Source of the DNA: Imbricaverruca yamaguchii
Lineage: Eukaryota > Arthropoda > Thecostraca > Neoverrucidae
Direction of reading: 5' to 3'
Assembly: GCA_034440575.1 (NCBI GenBank)
Contig: JAOTOL010001087.1
Location: forward strand, 99,501-163,500
Length of the DNA: 64,000 nt
In this document: piece by piece, positions 46,871-57,739 of the stretch
Numbering within the stretch: position 1 is the first letter of the stretch
Layout of the letters: every line of letters begins with the position of its first letter
Position numbers and translations under genes: made by a program
The notes under the pieces: generated by a model
Database searches by the model: none
What the model saw: the letters and a program-made list of their open reading frames with translations, nothing else
Told to the model about the DNA's origin: nothing

Positions 46871-48345
46871 TGAGGAAGTGACACGGTGAGGGAATGAGGT
46901 GTGAGATAGGTAACCGTGGAGATAAAAGCGCGGTGAAGAAGCGAGACGTCGTGAAGAAAACGTTTTGAGTGGAGCAAAATATTTGAACTGGTGAACAAAT
47001 TGGAAGCAGGAGAATGACCTGTACGAAATGGCAACGGCGAGGAAATGAACGGGTGATGACAGGAGTAAACGAATATGATGGAGACGCTCTATAGTGCTGC
47101 TATGTGTTATTGGCACAATGGGACGGAAATGTAGCCGAAGGGAGCAGTGCACGGTCCGCGTGCTGTCGCCGCAACACTGATTGGTGCATTGCTTTCTTGC
47201 ACGCTATCGACGAGAAATCGATGCGCTGATGGTGCTTGCAGTGAGGTCGATAGGCAGCTATTACATTGATCTGTCCATGTAGCCCCCCCCCCCGTGTGTC
47301 CCGGATCAGACGGGTGCGCCGCGTCACCCGCCAGCCGGCCGCAGACAGACGGGGGCGTCTTCTCTGCGTGGGCGCCTCCTGCGGCGGACGACCGAGCCGG
47401 TCACGCTCCGTCACGCCGACCGTCACGGCCCGTCACGCCGACCGCGTGACGGTTTCCACGGCCGCGGTGCCGGCCGGCGCAGTATGCAGCAGCCGCAGGG
47501 GTAGCCGCAGACGGGGCGGGGCGGAGACCGGGGGGAGGGGACGCGGCGGTCGGCGCGGCCGGCTTCTTATGCGCCAAATCGTGCTCACTGTGGCGTGTCC
47601 ACCTGGGCCGCTGATCCGCCGCCACTGTTATATCAGAGACGACAATGTGTGTGCATCTCTACACGTTATCCTCGGTGGGACCGGTCTTGCTGCATGGCTT
47701 TTTCGTCTGGGGATGGCAGGCCGGGTTATGATTCTAGTGCTGCCGTCTGACGGCTATTTATTCGAACATGTTCTCCTTTGCATCGCCGTTGCAACAACAG
47801 ATGCTAGATACAACGGGATGTGCAAAGCTCCCCACCCTTCTACTACAGTAGCAGCAGAACAGAGCCATATATCAACCGGTCGTTGTCCCGTTTAGCTTTA
47901 GACTGGCATAGAGCATGCTGAACATTCATTATTCCAAAGAGGCTTTTGACACTTGAAGCCAAATAATCATATCCTACTAATCATAATTCGTCGGTTTTAA
48001 CCACATCTACCTGGAGATTTACAATGTATGAGCGGAGCTACTGAAACTGGCTATATCACATCATCGAAGATGGGGAGACAAACTTCCTGGATTAAGCGGC
48101 TGTTGGGGTATTCAGCAGAATGCGCTTGACTCAGTACATAGCTATGCGATGAGACTGCGGTATGTACCGAAGACAATACCATTGCGGTTTCCGTCACCTA
48201 GTGGTCTTCGAATGACAACTCACCGAGAGCCGGCACTGATTCCCAGCAAACGCATTATTGCGAGCATAGCTTCCGTGACTGCCACTGAATTCGTGCATGA
48301 TCATGAGTCGGGGCTTCCTGGCTCACAACGGTGAACGTTCCATGT
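46871..48345. other. No gene recognised
   Basis: A GC-rich part (47280-47640) and AT-rich flanks. The 209-codon plus frame at 47266 has no domain or splice support. Confidence 0.3.
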
Positions 48346-51300
48346 CCAGCACCACCACTGCACTGTCCAGTACAGTCAGTACCACCACTGCACTGTCCAG
48401 TACTGTCAGTACCATCACTGCACTGCCCAGTGCTGTCAGTACCACCACTGCACTGTCCAGTACAGTCAGTACCACCACTGCACTGTCCAGTACAGTCAGT
48501 ACCACCACTGCACTGCCCAGTACAGTCAGTACCACCACTGCACTGTCCAGTACAGTCAGTACCATCACTGCACTGCCCAGTACAGTCAGTACCATCACTG
48601 CACTGTCCAGTACAGTCAGTACCACCACTGCACTGCCCAGTACAGTCAGTACCACCACTGCACTGTCCAGTACAGTCAGTTACATCACTGCACTGTCCAG
48701 TACAGTCAGTTACATCACTGCACTGCCCAGTACTATCAGTTACATCACTGCACTGCCCAGTACAGTCAGCACCACCACTGCACTGCCCAGTACTGTCAGT
48801 ACCACCACTGCACTCAGTACTCAGTACCACCACTGCACTGCCCAGTACTGTCAGTACCACCACTGCACTGTCCAGTACTGTCAGTACCACCACTGCACTG
48901 TCCAGTACTGTCAGTACCACCACTGCACTGCCCAGTACAGTCAGTACCACCACTGCACTGCCCAGTACTGTCAGTACCACCACTGCACTGCCCAGTACAG
49001 TCAGTACCACCACTGCACTGTCCAGTACTGTCAGTACCACCACTGCACTGTCCAGTACTGTCAGTACCACCACTGCACTGTCCAGTACAGTCAGTACCAC
49101 CACTGCACTGTCCAGTACTATCAGTTACACAACTGCACTGTCCAGTACTGTCAGTACCACCACTGCACTGTCCAGTACAGTCAGTTACATCACTGCACTG
49201 TCCAGTACAGTCAGTACCACCACTGCACTGCCCAGTACAGTCAGTACCACCACTGCACTGTCCAGTACAGTCAGTACCACCACTGCACTGTCCAGTACAG
49301 TCAGTTACACCACTGCACTGTCCAGTACTGTCAGTACCACCACTGCACTGCCCAGTACAGTCAGTACCACCACTGCACTGTCCAGTACAGTCAGTACCAC
49401 CACTGCACTGTCCAGTACAGTCAGTACCACCACTGCACTGCCCAGTACAGTCAGTACCACCACTGCACTGCCCAGTACAGTCAGTACCACCACTGCACTG
49501 CCCAGTACAGTCAGTACCACCACTGCACTGCCCAGTACAGTCAGTACCACCACTGCACTGCCCAGTACAGTCAGTACCACCACTGCACTGTCAGTTACAC
49601 CACTGCACTGTCCAGTACGCACCACTGCACTGTCCAGTACAGTCAGTACCACCACTGCACTGCCCAGTACTGTCAGTACCACCACTGCACTGCCCAGTAC
49701 AGTCAGTACCACCACTGCACTGCCCAGTACAGTCAGTACCACCACTGCACTGCCCAGTACAGTCAGTACCACCACTGCACTGTCCAGTACAGTCAGTACC
49801 ATCACTGCACTGTCCAGTACAGTCAGTACCACCACTGCACTGTCCAGTACAGTCAGTACCACCACTGCACTGTCCAGTACAGTCAGTTACATCACTGCAC
49901 TGTCCAGTACTATCAGTACCACCACTGCACTGTCCAGTACAGTCAGTACCACCACTGCACTGCCCAGTACAGTCAGTACCACCACTGCACTGTCCAGTAC
50001 TGTCAGTACCATCACTGCACTGTCCAGTACTGTCAGTACCACCACTGCACTGTCCAGTACAGTCAGTACCACCACTGCACTGCCCAGTACTACCAGCACC
50101 ACCACTGCACTGTCCAGTACTGTCAGTTACATCACTGCACTGTCCAGTACTGTCAGTACCACCACTGCACTGTCCAGTACTATCAGTTACATCACTGCAC
50201 TGTCCAGTACTATCAGTTACATCACTGCACTGTCCAGTACTGTCAGTACCACCACTGCACTGTCCAGTACTGTCAGTACCACCACTGCACTGCCCAGTAC
50301 TATCAGTTACATCACTGCACTGTCCAGTACTGTCAGTTACATCACTGCACTGTCCAGTACTGTCAGTACCACCACTGCACTGTCCAGTACAGTCAGTACC
50401 ACCACTGCACTGTCCAGTACAGTCAGTTACATCACTGCATTGTCCAGTACTACCAGCGCCACCACTGCACTGTCCAGTACAGTCAGCACCACCACTGCAC
50501 TGCCCAGTACTGTCAGTACCACCACTGCACTGTCCAGTACTACCAGCACCACCACTGCACTGCCCAGTACTATCAGTTACATCACTGCACTGTCCAGTAC
50601 TGTCAGTACCACCACTGCACTGCCCAGTACAGTCAGTACCACCACTGCACTGTCCAGTACTATCAGTTACATCACTGCACTGTCCAGTACTATCAGTACC
50701 ACCACTGCACTGTCCAGTACAGTCAGTTACATCACTGCACTGTCCAGTACTACCAGCGCCACCACTGCACTGTCCAGTACAGTCAGTTACATCACTGCAC
50801 TGTCCAGTACTACCAGCACCACCACTGCACTGTCCAGTACTATCAGTTACATCACTGCACTGTCCAGTACAGTCAGTTACATCACTGCACTGTCCAGTAC
50901 TGTCAGTACCACCACTGCACTGCCCAGTACTGTCAGTACCACCACTGCACTGTCCAGTACTATCAGTTACATCACTGCACTGTCCAGTACTGTCAGTACC
51001 ACCACTGCACTGCCCAGTACTGTCAGTACCACCACTGCACTGTCCAGTACAGTCAGTTACCATCACTGCACTGTCCAGTACTATCAGTTACATCACTGCA
51101 CTGTCCAGTACTACCAGTACCACCACTGCACTGTCCAGTACAGTCAGTTACACCACTGCACTGTCCAGTACTGTCAGTTACATCACTGCATTGTCCAGTA
51201 CTGATCAGTGCCACCACTGCACTGCCCAGTACAGTCAGTTACACCACTGCACTGTCCAGTACTACCAGCCCCACCACTGCACTGTCCAGTACAGTCAGTT

Positions 51301-52615
51301 ACACCACTGCACTGTCCAGTACAGTCAGTTACACCACTGCACTGTCCAGTACTACCAGCCCCACCACTGCACTGTCCAGTACAGTCAGTTACATCACTGC
51401 ACTGTCCAGTACAGTCAGTTACATCACTGCACTGTCCAGTACTACCAGTACCACCACTGCACTGTCCAGTACAGTCAGTTACATCACTGCACTGTCCAGT
51501 ACTACCAGCGCCACCACTGCACTGTCCAGTACAGTCAGTTACATCACTGCACTGTCCAGTACAGTCAGTACCACCACTGCACTGTCCAGTACGGTCAGTT
51601 ACACCATTGCACTGTCCAGTACTACAAGCACCACCACTGCACTGCCCAGTACGGTCAGTACCACCACCGCACTGCCCAGTACAGTCAGTACCATCACTGC
51701 ACTGCCCAGTACTGTCAGTACCACCACTGCACTGTCCAGTACTACCAGCACCACCACTGCACTGCCCAGTACTATCAGTACCATCACTGCACTGCCCAGT
51801 ACTGTCAGTACCACCACTGCACTGTCCAGTACAGTCAGTTACATCACTGCACTGCCCAGTACTCTCCGTACCACCACTGCACTGTCCAGTACTGTCAGTA
51901 CCACCACTGCACTGTCCGGTACTACCAGCACCACCACTGCACTGCCCAGTACTATCAGTACCATCACTGCACTGCCCAGTACTGTCAGTACCACCACTGC
52001 ACTGTCCAGTACAGTCAGTTACATCACTGCACTGCCCAGTACTACCAGTACCATCACTGCACTGCCCAGTACTGTCAGTACCACCACTGCACTGTCCAGT
52101 ACAGTCAGTTACATCACTGCACTGCCCAGTACTCTCAGTACCACCACTGCACTGTCCAGTACTGTCAGTACCACCACTGCACTGTCCGGTACTACCAGCA
52201 CCACCACTGCACTGCCCAGTACAGTCAGTTACATCACTGCACTGTCCAGTACTACCAGCACCACCACTGCACTGTCCAGTACGGGCAGCAGCACCACTGC
52301 ACTGCCCAGTACTGTCAGTACCACCACTGCACTACCCAGTGCTGTCAGTACCACCACTGCACTGCCCAGTACAGTCAGTTACATCACTGCACTGTCCAGT
52401 ACTACCAGCACCACCACTGCACTGTCCAGTACAGTCAGTTACATCACTGCATTGTCCAGTACGGGCAGTACCACCACTGCACTGCCCAGTGCTGTCAGTA
52501 CCACCACTGCACTGCCCAGTACAGTCAGTACCATCACTGCACTGCTCAGTACTGTCAGTTACATCACTGGAATGTCCAGTACGGGCAGCAGCACCACTGC
52601 ACTGTCCAATACTGT
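48346..52615. repeat. 30-bp minisatellite, about 140 copies (4.3 kb)
   Basis: The unit is CACCACTGCACTGYCCAGTA followed by CWRTCAGTAC or variants (GTTACAT, CTACCAGCAC). Few indels. Five of six frames have no stop in the unit, so a 1463-codon plus frame runs through three repeat registers (TTALSSTVS, YHHCTVQYSQ, PLHCPVQSV). Register changes inside that frame argue against protein coding. 51861-52130 is repeated at 52131 with a 270-bp (nine-unit) offset. Confidence 0.98.
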
Positions 52616-52682
52616 TGTCTATATCATTGTACTGTCCAGTTATACCATTGCAATGTCCATTACTGTGGAATCTTGGTGTACG

Positions 52683-52959
52683 TCATAGCACAAAAACAAC
52701 GCTGCCATAACATACTAGGGAAGTGCATGCCCCAAAGCCCCCAAAGCTTCCGTCAGTGGAGTAAACGTCACGCTCACACATAGCGGAACCACAATCACAA
52801 TTGTCAGTCATAAGCATCTCACTGAGCATAACCTGACCATTGGCACTTGTTCTACATTTCCGAATTGATGCTGAGTAGTTAAAACGTCCCTTTGCCGGAG
52901 ACCTGCCATCTTTTGGTTTTGCAATAATGATCGGTGTGTGTTCAATGCCTTCTTGGCCC
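52683..52959 (-). CDS. Gene 2, last exon candidate (91 codons to TGA)
   Basis: After a CTACAG acceptor (52960-52965, minus strand) one base completes the Arg codon left open by the exon at 53083. The frame then runs 91 codons: GQEGIEHTPIIIAKPKDGRS, PAKGRFNYSASIRKC, MLMTDNCDCGSAMCERDVYS, ACTSLVCYGS, then TGA at 52685-52683. Seven Cys suggest an extracellular or metal-binding piece. No family is recognised. Another minus frame over the same bases is also open for about 50 codons, but only this one fits the phase. The 30-bp array starts 67 bp beyond the stop and would lie in or after the 3' UTR. Confidence 0.45.
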
Positions 52960-52961
52960 CT

Positions 52962-53075
52962 GTAGTGTGTTCGGGGTGTGTTCGGGGTGTGTTCGGGGTG
53001 TGTTCGGGGTGTGTTCGGGGTGTGCCAGAGGTGTGGTCGGGGTGTGTTCGAGGTGTGGTCGGGGTGTGTTTAGCA
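52962..53075. repeat. 11-bp minisatellite filling the 123-bp intron of gene 2
   Basis: TGTTCGGGGTG units (CACCCCGAACA on the minus strand), about nine copies. They make up most of the intron 53082-52960 (GTAGGT ... CTACAG) and supply its C-rich acceptor region. Confidence 0.9.
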
Positions 53076-53082
53076 GACCTAC

Positions 53083-53215
53083 CGTTTTGTGGTGTGCTGC
53101 GTTTTGGCATGCAGAAGGCAGAGCTTGTAGTTTTCGCAGGCAGTGTCAGCGGGTCCGAAGTTCTCGCCGAGAACTCCGCTGACGGACTCCGGATCGTTGA
53201 CCACTCCTGCCACAT
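53083..53215 (-). CDS. Gene 2, internal exon (133 nt)
   Basis: Minus-strand acceptor GCCGCTTTTCAG (AG at 53217-53216) and donor CG followed by GTAGGT (53082-53077). Two bases (AT) complete the codon from the exon at 55273, giving GAT. Then come 43 codons: VAGVVNDPESVSGVLGENFG and PADTACENYKLCLLHAKTQH, then TTK, and two bases (CG) are left over. The composition is non-repetitive and protein-like. The acceptor, with the first 14 exon bases, is the last unit of a 46-bp array. No family is recognised. Confidence 0.55.
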
Positions 53216-53470
53216 CTGAAAAGCGGCACCATGTGGTGAGAGTTGGCCACTCAGTTCACATCTGAAAAGCGGCACCATGTGGTGAGAGTTGGCCACTCAG
53301 TTCACATCTGAAAAGCGCCACCATGAGGTGAGAGTTGGCCACTCCTGCCACATCTGAAAAGCGGCACCATGTGGTGAGAGTTGGCCACTCCTGCCACATC
53401 TGAAAAGCGCCACCATGAGGTGAGAGTTGGCCACTCCTGCCACATCTGAAAAGCGGCACCGTGAGGTGAG
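53211..53470. repeat. 46-bp array carrying a splice acceptor in every unit
   Basis: ATCTGAAAAGCGGCACCATG recurs at 53214, 53260, 53306, 53352, 53398 and 53444, an exact 46-bp period. Each unit on the minus strand reads ACTCTCACCACATGGTGCCG then CTTTTCAG then ATGTG, the same acceptor context as the exon at 53215. Two units have ATGTGAACTGAG instead of ATGTGGCAGGAG. Confidence 0.95.
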
Positions 53471-54859
53471 AGTTGCGGCATTGCAGGTACTGCAGGTGCT
53501 ACACGCACTTCGGCCCGTGCAACACAAACAGTCTCAAAATTTGCATTTATAAATGTAACATGCAATATTTGCTTTTCATTTGGCAGCAATAGTGCACAAC
53601 TTGTATCAGCAGATCTACCGACAGTCTACCATCTTGATTGTGCCCAGCTCATCGATGGACGGGTGTTTCACACTACCTGGCATCCTCAGCACTATGTCAA
53701 ACGAGGTAGCTAAACCACTATCTCAAACGAGGTAAAACCATGAAATAATGTGCAACTGATGAGGTGTAGTGGAATGCATTGGCATTGAATATAAATAACC
53801 AACACTTGGAAAATCAACACAAATATTTAATTGCCAAGAATGTGTAGCTACCTATCTTTTTCTCATCAAATCAAATCACATCAAATCAAATCAACTCTGG
53901 GCGTGATATTCCAACTCGGGATTTGGTTTTTATTTCGTATGGATATTCGGCATTAATGCAAGTCTCCAATACGAAACAGAAACATTCCAATCATCTAAGT
54001 ATAGGTCATATATGTATGCTTATGCCATATAAACATAAAATATAAGTTATATGACCTCAGCTCGGATCACTATCAATAGGTTTTTTCATGTTATATCGAA
54101 GCTACCACAAGTGGAAGATTATGAATATGTACTGCCAGCATCTCAGTTTGGTGTTATTTCACGTGCTGAATCGAAGTCTTGGGAACCGCAGTAAAACAAC
54201 GGAGAACAAGAAAGTAGCACCACCACCGGGTTTCAGTCTCCGCCAGTTTGTTCCAGCAGAGTCCATTAGGAGGATGGGGCTTCACCCAGGACCCCTTTGC
54301 AGTTTAAGTACCATGTGTCAATCAACATTAACTTACATGCAACAAGACCTACATTTCTTTACAGCACTTTACTGATGTTTTTAGAGACGTTAGCCTTCAA
54401 ATTATAAAAACTTTCAGGTTGGTATGTGTCTGCGGTGCAGCTTCTGCATCCTGTCCGTGACGATGGTGACAACAAAGCAACAGAACTCAATCTTTGTGAT
54501 GTGGATCATCATTTCAGGAGAATGGTTTCTAATTTTCGACTGGAGAATGAAGAAACCAATCTTTGTCAGATAAATCGCCAATGCAGATGCATGGCTTCCA
54601 TTGCTAGAACATGACAGAGGTCATTCCTGGCGAACCATGGTTCAGCAAAGCTAAACTTCTGAAATGTGATCGTATGGTCTGCCTTCGTGGCCCGGACTGA
54701 CGCTGCATCTGGGTCCGTCACCTCGCTGACCATGATACCGGATCATTGCGATATATCTTTTCAGGGAGAGGGGGAGAGGCGAAGCAGTGTGGGCCTGTGA
54801 GCAGTGCACAGATGGTCTCGCTCTCACCCCAGATCAGTTCTGCTGGTATGTGAAGTCAT
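53471..54859. other. Gene 2 large intron, single-copy part
   Basis: Lies between the exons at 55273 and 53215 on the minus strand. AAATCAAATCA repeats near 53868-53893. No other feature is recognised; plus-strand frames here (95 and 62 codons) have no domain. Confidence 0.4.
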
Positions 54860-55250
54860 GTGACGTTATGTCGTCATGTGATGCTGTGACGTCATGTGAC
54901 GTTATGTCGTCATGCGATGTTGTGACGTCATGTGACGTTATGTCGTCATGTGATGCTGTGACGTCATGTTGTGTGACGTCATGTGACACAACGCCATCAT
55001 GAGGCGCCATGGCATCATGTGATGCTGGGACATCATGGGGCGTGACGTCATGTGAAGCTATGTCGTCATGAGATGCAATGACGGCATCTGAAGGTATGAC
55101 GTCACGCAACGGTATGACATCATGTGACATTTCGACGAAATGTGGCGTTATAGCGTCATGCGACGATATGACGCCACGCAGCGATGTGACGTAATGTGAC
55201 GATATGACGTCATGTGGCGCTATGACGTCACGCAGCGATATGACGTCATC
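54860..55250. repeat. CRE-motif array in the gene 2 intron
   Basis: Degenerate 15-36-bp units built from TGACGTCATGTGACG and TATGTCGTCATG. TGACGTCA occurs nine times (54887, 54923, 54959, 54974, 55043, 55097, 55205, 55223, 55241). The array ends about 20 bp inside the intron from the donor at 55272. TGACGTCA is the CREB/ATF consensus; use as an enhancer is inference. Confidence 0.85.
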
Positions 55251-55272
55251 GTGTCGATGTGCCCCGGCTCAC

Positions 55273-55495
55273 CTGGCCTGCGGGACGACTCGGTGCCGTA
55301 GTGGCCGGCGCCGGTGAGGTCAGACGGCAGGTAGAAGCCGTCCGGCCCTGAGCCATGCACCTCCTCCGCTTCGCCAGGGTCTACCACTACGGCAGCCGTG
55401 ACGAACACGTCCGGAACTGTCGGCGGCACTGGGTCATCAGCCGGTGTGCAGGGTAGAGGCACAGGCGCATACAGCGTGTCAGCACTACCGAGCTG
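55273..55495 (-). CDS. Gene 2, upstream exon
   Basis: The minus strand has a near-ideal donor, CCAG followed by GTGAGC (GT at 55272-55271). The frame is open from a TAA at 55537-55535; the best-supported acceptor is CACCTGCCACTCCCAG, placing the start at 55495. It encodes LGSADTLYAPVPLPCTPADD, PVPPTVPDVFVTAAVVVDPG, EAEEVHGSGPDGFYLPSDLT and GAGHYGTESSRRP, with GC-rich third positions and no repeats. One base (G) is left over and is completed by AT of the next exon. Acidic, Pro-rich linker-like protein; no domain is recognised. The true 5' border could also be 55520. Confidence 0.55.
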
Positions 55496-56117
55496 CTGGG
55501 AGTGGCAGGTGCCGCTCAGTCTGTAGACTTTACCTTAGGCTCATGGTGATACACCTTTTGTTGCCAGCTCCGCCAGTGCATGCGTTCGCAACTCGCTGCT
55601 GCAGAAAAATTGCGCCAAAAAACGACCTTGTGTTGCAAATGGTGTTAGATGTTTCGAACTTTAAAAAGCAGGTCAACGGATCAGAAGGTCAGAAGGTCAG
55701 AAGAAAGAGGAAAAATGCGAAACTTTTAAATGCCTAAAATCTGTTTAGTTGTGCAAGACATCGGCATTTCTCCCAGGGTAGACACAACTGTGTCAAACCT
55801 GGGCCGCCTCACAAAGCTGAGATGCGTTTATCCTCATAAAAAGACAAATACAGCATCGGGTTGATTTCGAACAAACATTAGTGGACCGAACGTACATTTC
55901 TTTCTGTTAGTTGTACAGTATTTAACGCGAATAAGTTGCATATTAACATTTTTCGTCCACATCAGGACGTGTTAAACTTTTTCCGAACAACTCATTTACA
56001 TCATATTTGTAACAACGTTGCTAGACACGTACTGTTTTAATCGTATAATGTCTAACTATGGGTGCTGTTACCACGCATGTCAGCCTACCTACCATGCCCC
56101 GCATAGGTCGCGTCTAG
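55496..56117. other. No further exon secured
   Basis: Contains a pyrimidine-backed acceptor-like TTTTTCTGCAG near 55600 (minus strand), but the frame after it stops. Otherwise AT-rich single-copy DNA. Confidence 0.3.
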
Positions 56118-56311
56118 TACTTTTCCGTCCGGCGCCGGCAACGCGGTCACCGGGCCTCGTCGGAACCGTGTCAGCGTTCTACGGGACAGCGCCCGGGAAC
56201 TGCGACGTGTACCTGGCCTTCCGGTCGTGGTCGAGCCAGGGCGGTGGCCAGACCCCCGCTGTGAGACGTGTCTTGACTGTCGAGCCGCGCGGACCTGTCG
56301 CTGTCGGTCGC
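56118..56311. other. Possible exon, strand undecided
   Basis: The plus strand reads SAFYGTAPGNCDVYLAFRSW and QTPAVRRVLTVEPRGPVAVG, between a weak TAG acceptor (56115-56117) and a GTGCGT donor (56312). The minus strand reads ATDSDRSARLDSQDTSHSGG and LATALARPRPEGQ, ending at a good donor, CCAG followed by GTACAC (GT at 56212-56211), in phase 0. That would join correctly to gene 2 at 55495. Both have GC-rich third positions. The island of GC-rich sequence in AT-rich flanks argues that one of them is coding. Confidence 0.35.
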
Positions 56312-56649
56312 GTGCGTAAATTAATCACTGTATTTCGGCCTCCAAATTTACAATTTAAATCAATCGTTGTCACCATATATTCGCTATACCTATTGCACAA
56401 TATTCTGTGCAGAGTACTTATCATTTTTGCCTTCGTAGTTATCGCGGCGCGAGGGTCGAGACCCTAGACTGTTCACGAGCCTAGAAGAAGGACTTTCACT
56501 ACATCTTCAATAGTGGACACGATGAAGGAATTATTGGAGGCCATTTCAATAACGGTATAGATCCTGAGAATGGCTCATATAATTGCACTGAAGAAAACAA
56601 TAAAAGCTTAAAATGAACATTGAACATTGAAAACACCTTTTTTTAAAAA

Positions 56650-57345
56650 AAAAAACTTCCAATAATAAAAAGCATAGTGTATAAAATATTTAGGTGTATT
56701 TATTGATGAAGACATGACATGAAAGCCATATAAATGCCATCTCTTCAAACTTAGAGGAATATTGGAATTATAGGAAGTCTGGTACTTTTTATCAACTTGT
56801 GAATTGCTTCTTCTGTATAATTTCTAATATTGCCTATTTAAATTATTGTGCTGTTGTCTGGGAAGTACGTATCACTCTAAGCTTGATAAATTATTAGTTG
56901 CGAAGCGTGTTATTAGGATTGTTGATAAGAAACCGTACTTATACCATACAAATGAATTGTTTATTAAACATAGGTTCTAAGTTTCTGGACATAGTTGATG
57001 AGCAATGTATTTACATCATGCTAGGTTTTCTAAATCAATCATTACCAGCACCTCTTTCTAATATGTTTCAACTTTATGAACAAGGTGGCCTCGAGTTAGA
57101 CAACATTTTCAATACCCTTTTCTGATATCAATTATAGAATGTTTTCATTACCCTTTATTGCACCAAAGCCTGGAATAAAATAATCTGCTCTCACTTCCAC
57201 AGGATTGATGATGTACCTAGGAGTAAAATTATCTTGAAGAAACACATCAGACAATACATTATTAGAAAATATGAACTTTTTAATAATATGTTGGTAATGG
57301 TAATGTGCTATGCATGGTGATCTGGTATCATTTGGACATTTTCGT
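56650..57345 (+). mobile_element. AT-rich LINE remnant: end of reverse transcriptase and ORF2 C-terminus
   Basis: Read across several frameshifts, the plus strand gives IKYLGVFIDEDMTWK, then NIAYLNYCAVVWE, KLDKLLVAKRVIRIVDKKPY, LYHTNELFIKH, IMLGFLNQSLPAPLSNMFQL, FQYPFS, and RSKIILKKHIRQYI. This is the order of a LINE thumb and C-terminal region (YLGV.ID....W, Y.L.NYC..VWG, L..LQKR.VRI, Y..HT..LF, P..F...F, R....YP, FK..L). Much more AT-rich than its surroundings, so probably a different, foreign-composition family from the LINE pieces at 3.7 and 11-14 kb. Dead copy. Confidence 0.7.
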
Positions 57346-57739
57346 TTAAGAATCATGTTTTCTTTCTTTCTTCCTCTTCATACTTGGTCGTCCTTTCTCC
57401 TTAGTGTTGTAGTAGTTTAGGAAATGCATGTGCAAGGTTATGATTTTGTATTATTTCCCATTAACACCTATAGAGTTATTTTCGTGGAGCCCTCGAAGAC
57501 GTTACTAGCATTGCTAATTGTCTGAGAGGGCTTCAGGAACATCTTTTACTAATATCTGGTGGCGGGATCTGTCCAGCAAGAAACAGGAGCGGGGAGTGGT
57601 GTGACCTGCCTTGATTTGCTTACCATGACCTACCTCTCACCCTTGGAATTTAACGTAATTAGGTCGCACGGGTATGGAAGGGCACTCCTGCCTACCTATT
57701 AATGGGTAGGGGAATTTAAAAAAAAAAAAAAAAAAAAAA
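57346..57739 (+). mobile_element. Possible retroposon 3' end with A22 tail
   Basis: An unbroken 22-base A tract (57718-57739) follows about 370 bp of non-coding sequence after the LINE C-terminus. It could be the LINE 3' UTR and tail, or a separate retroposon. No target duplication was identified. Confidence 0.4.

Noticed and set aside
48346..52615. CRISPR array (30-bp direct repeats)
   Set aside because: The repeats are contiguous with no spacers and the setting is eukaryotic; it is a minisatellite.
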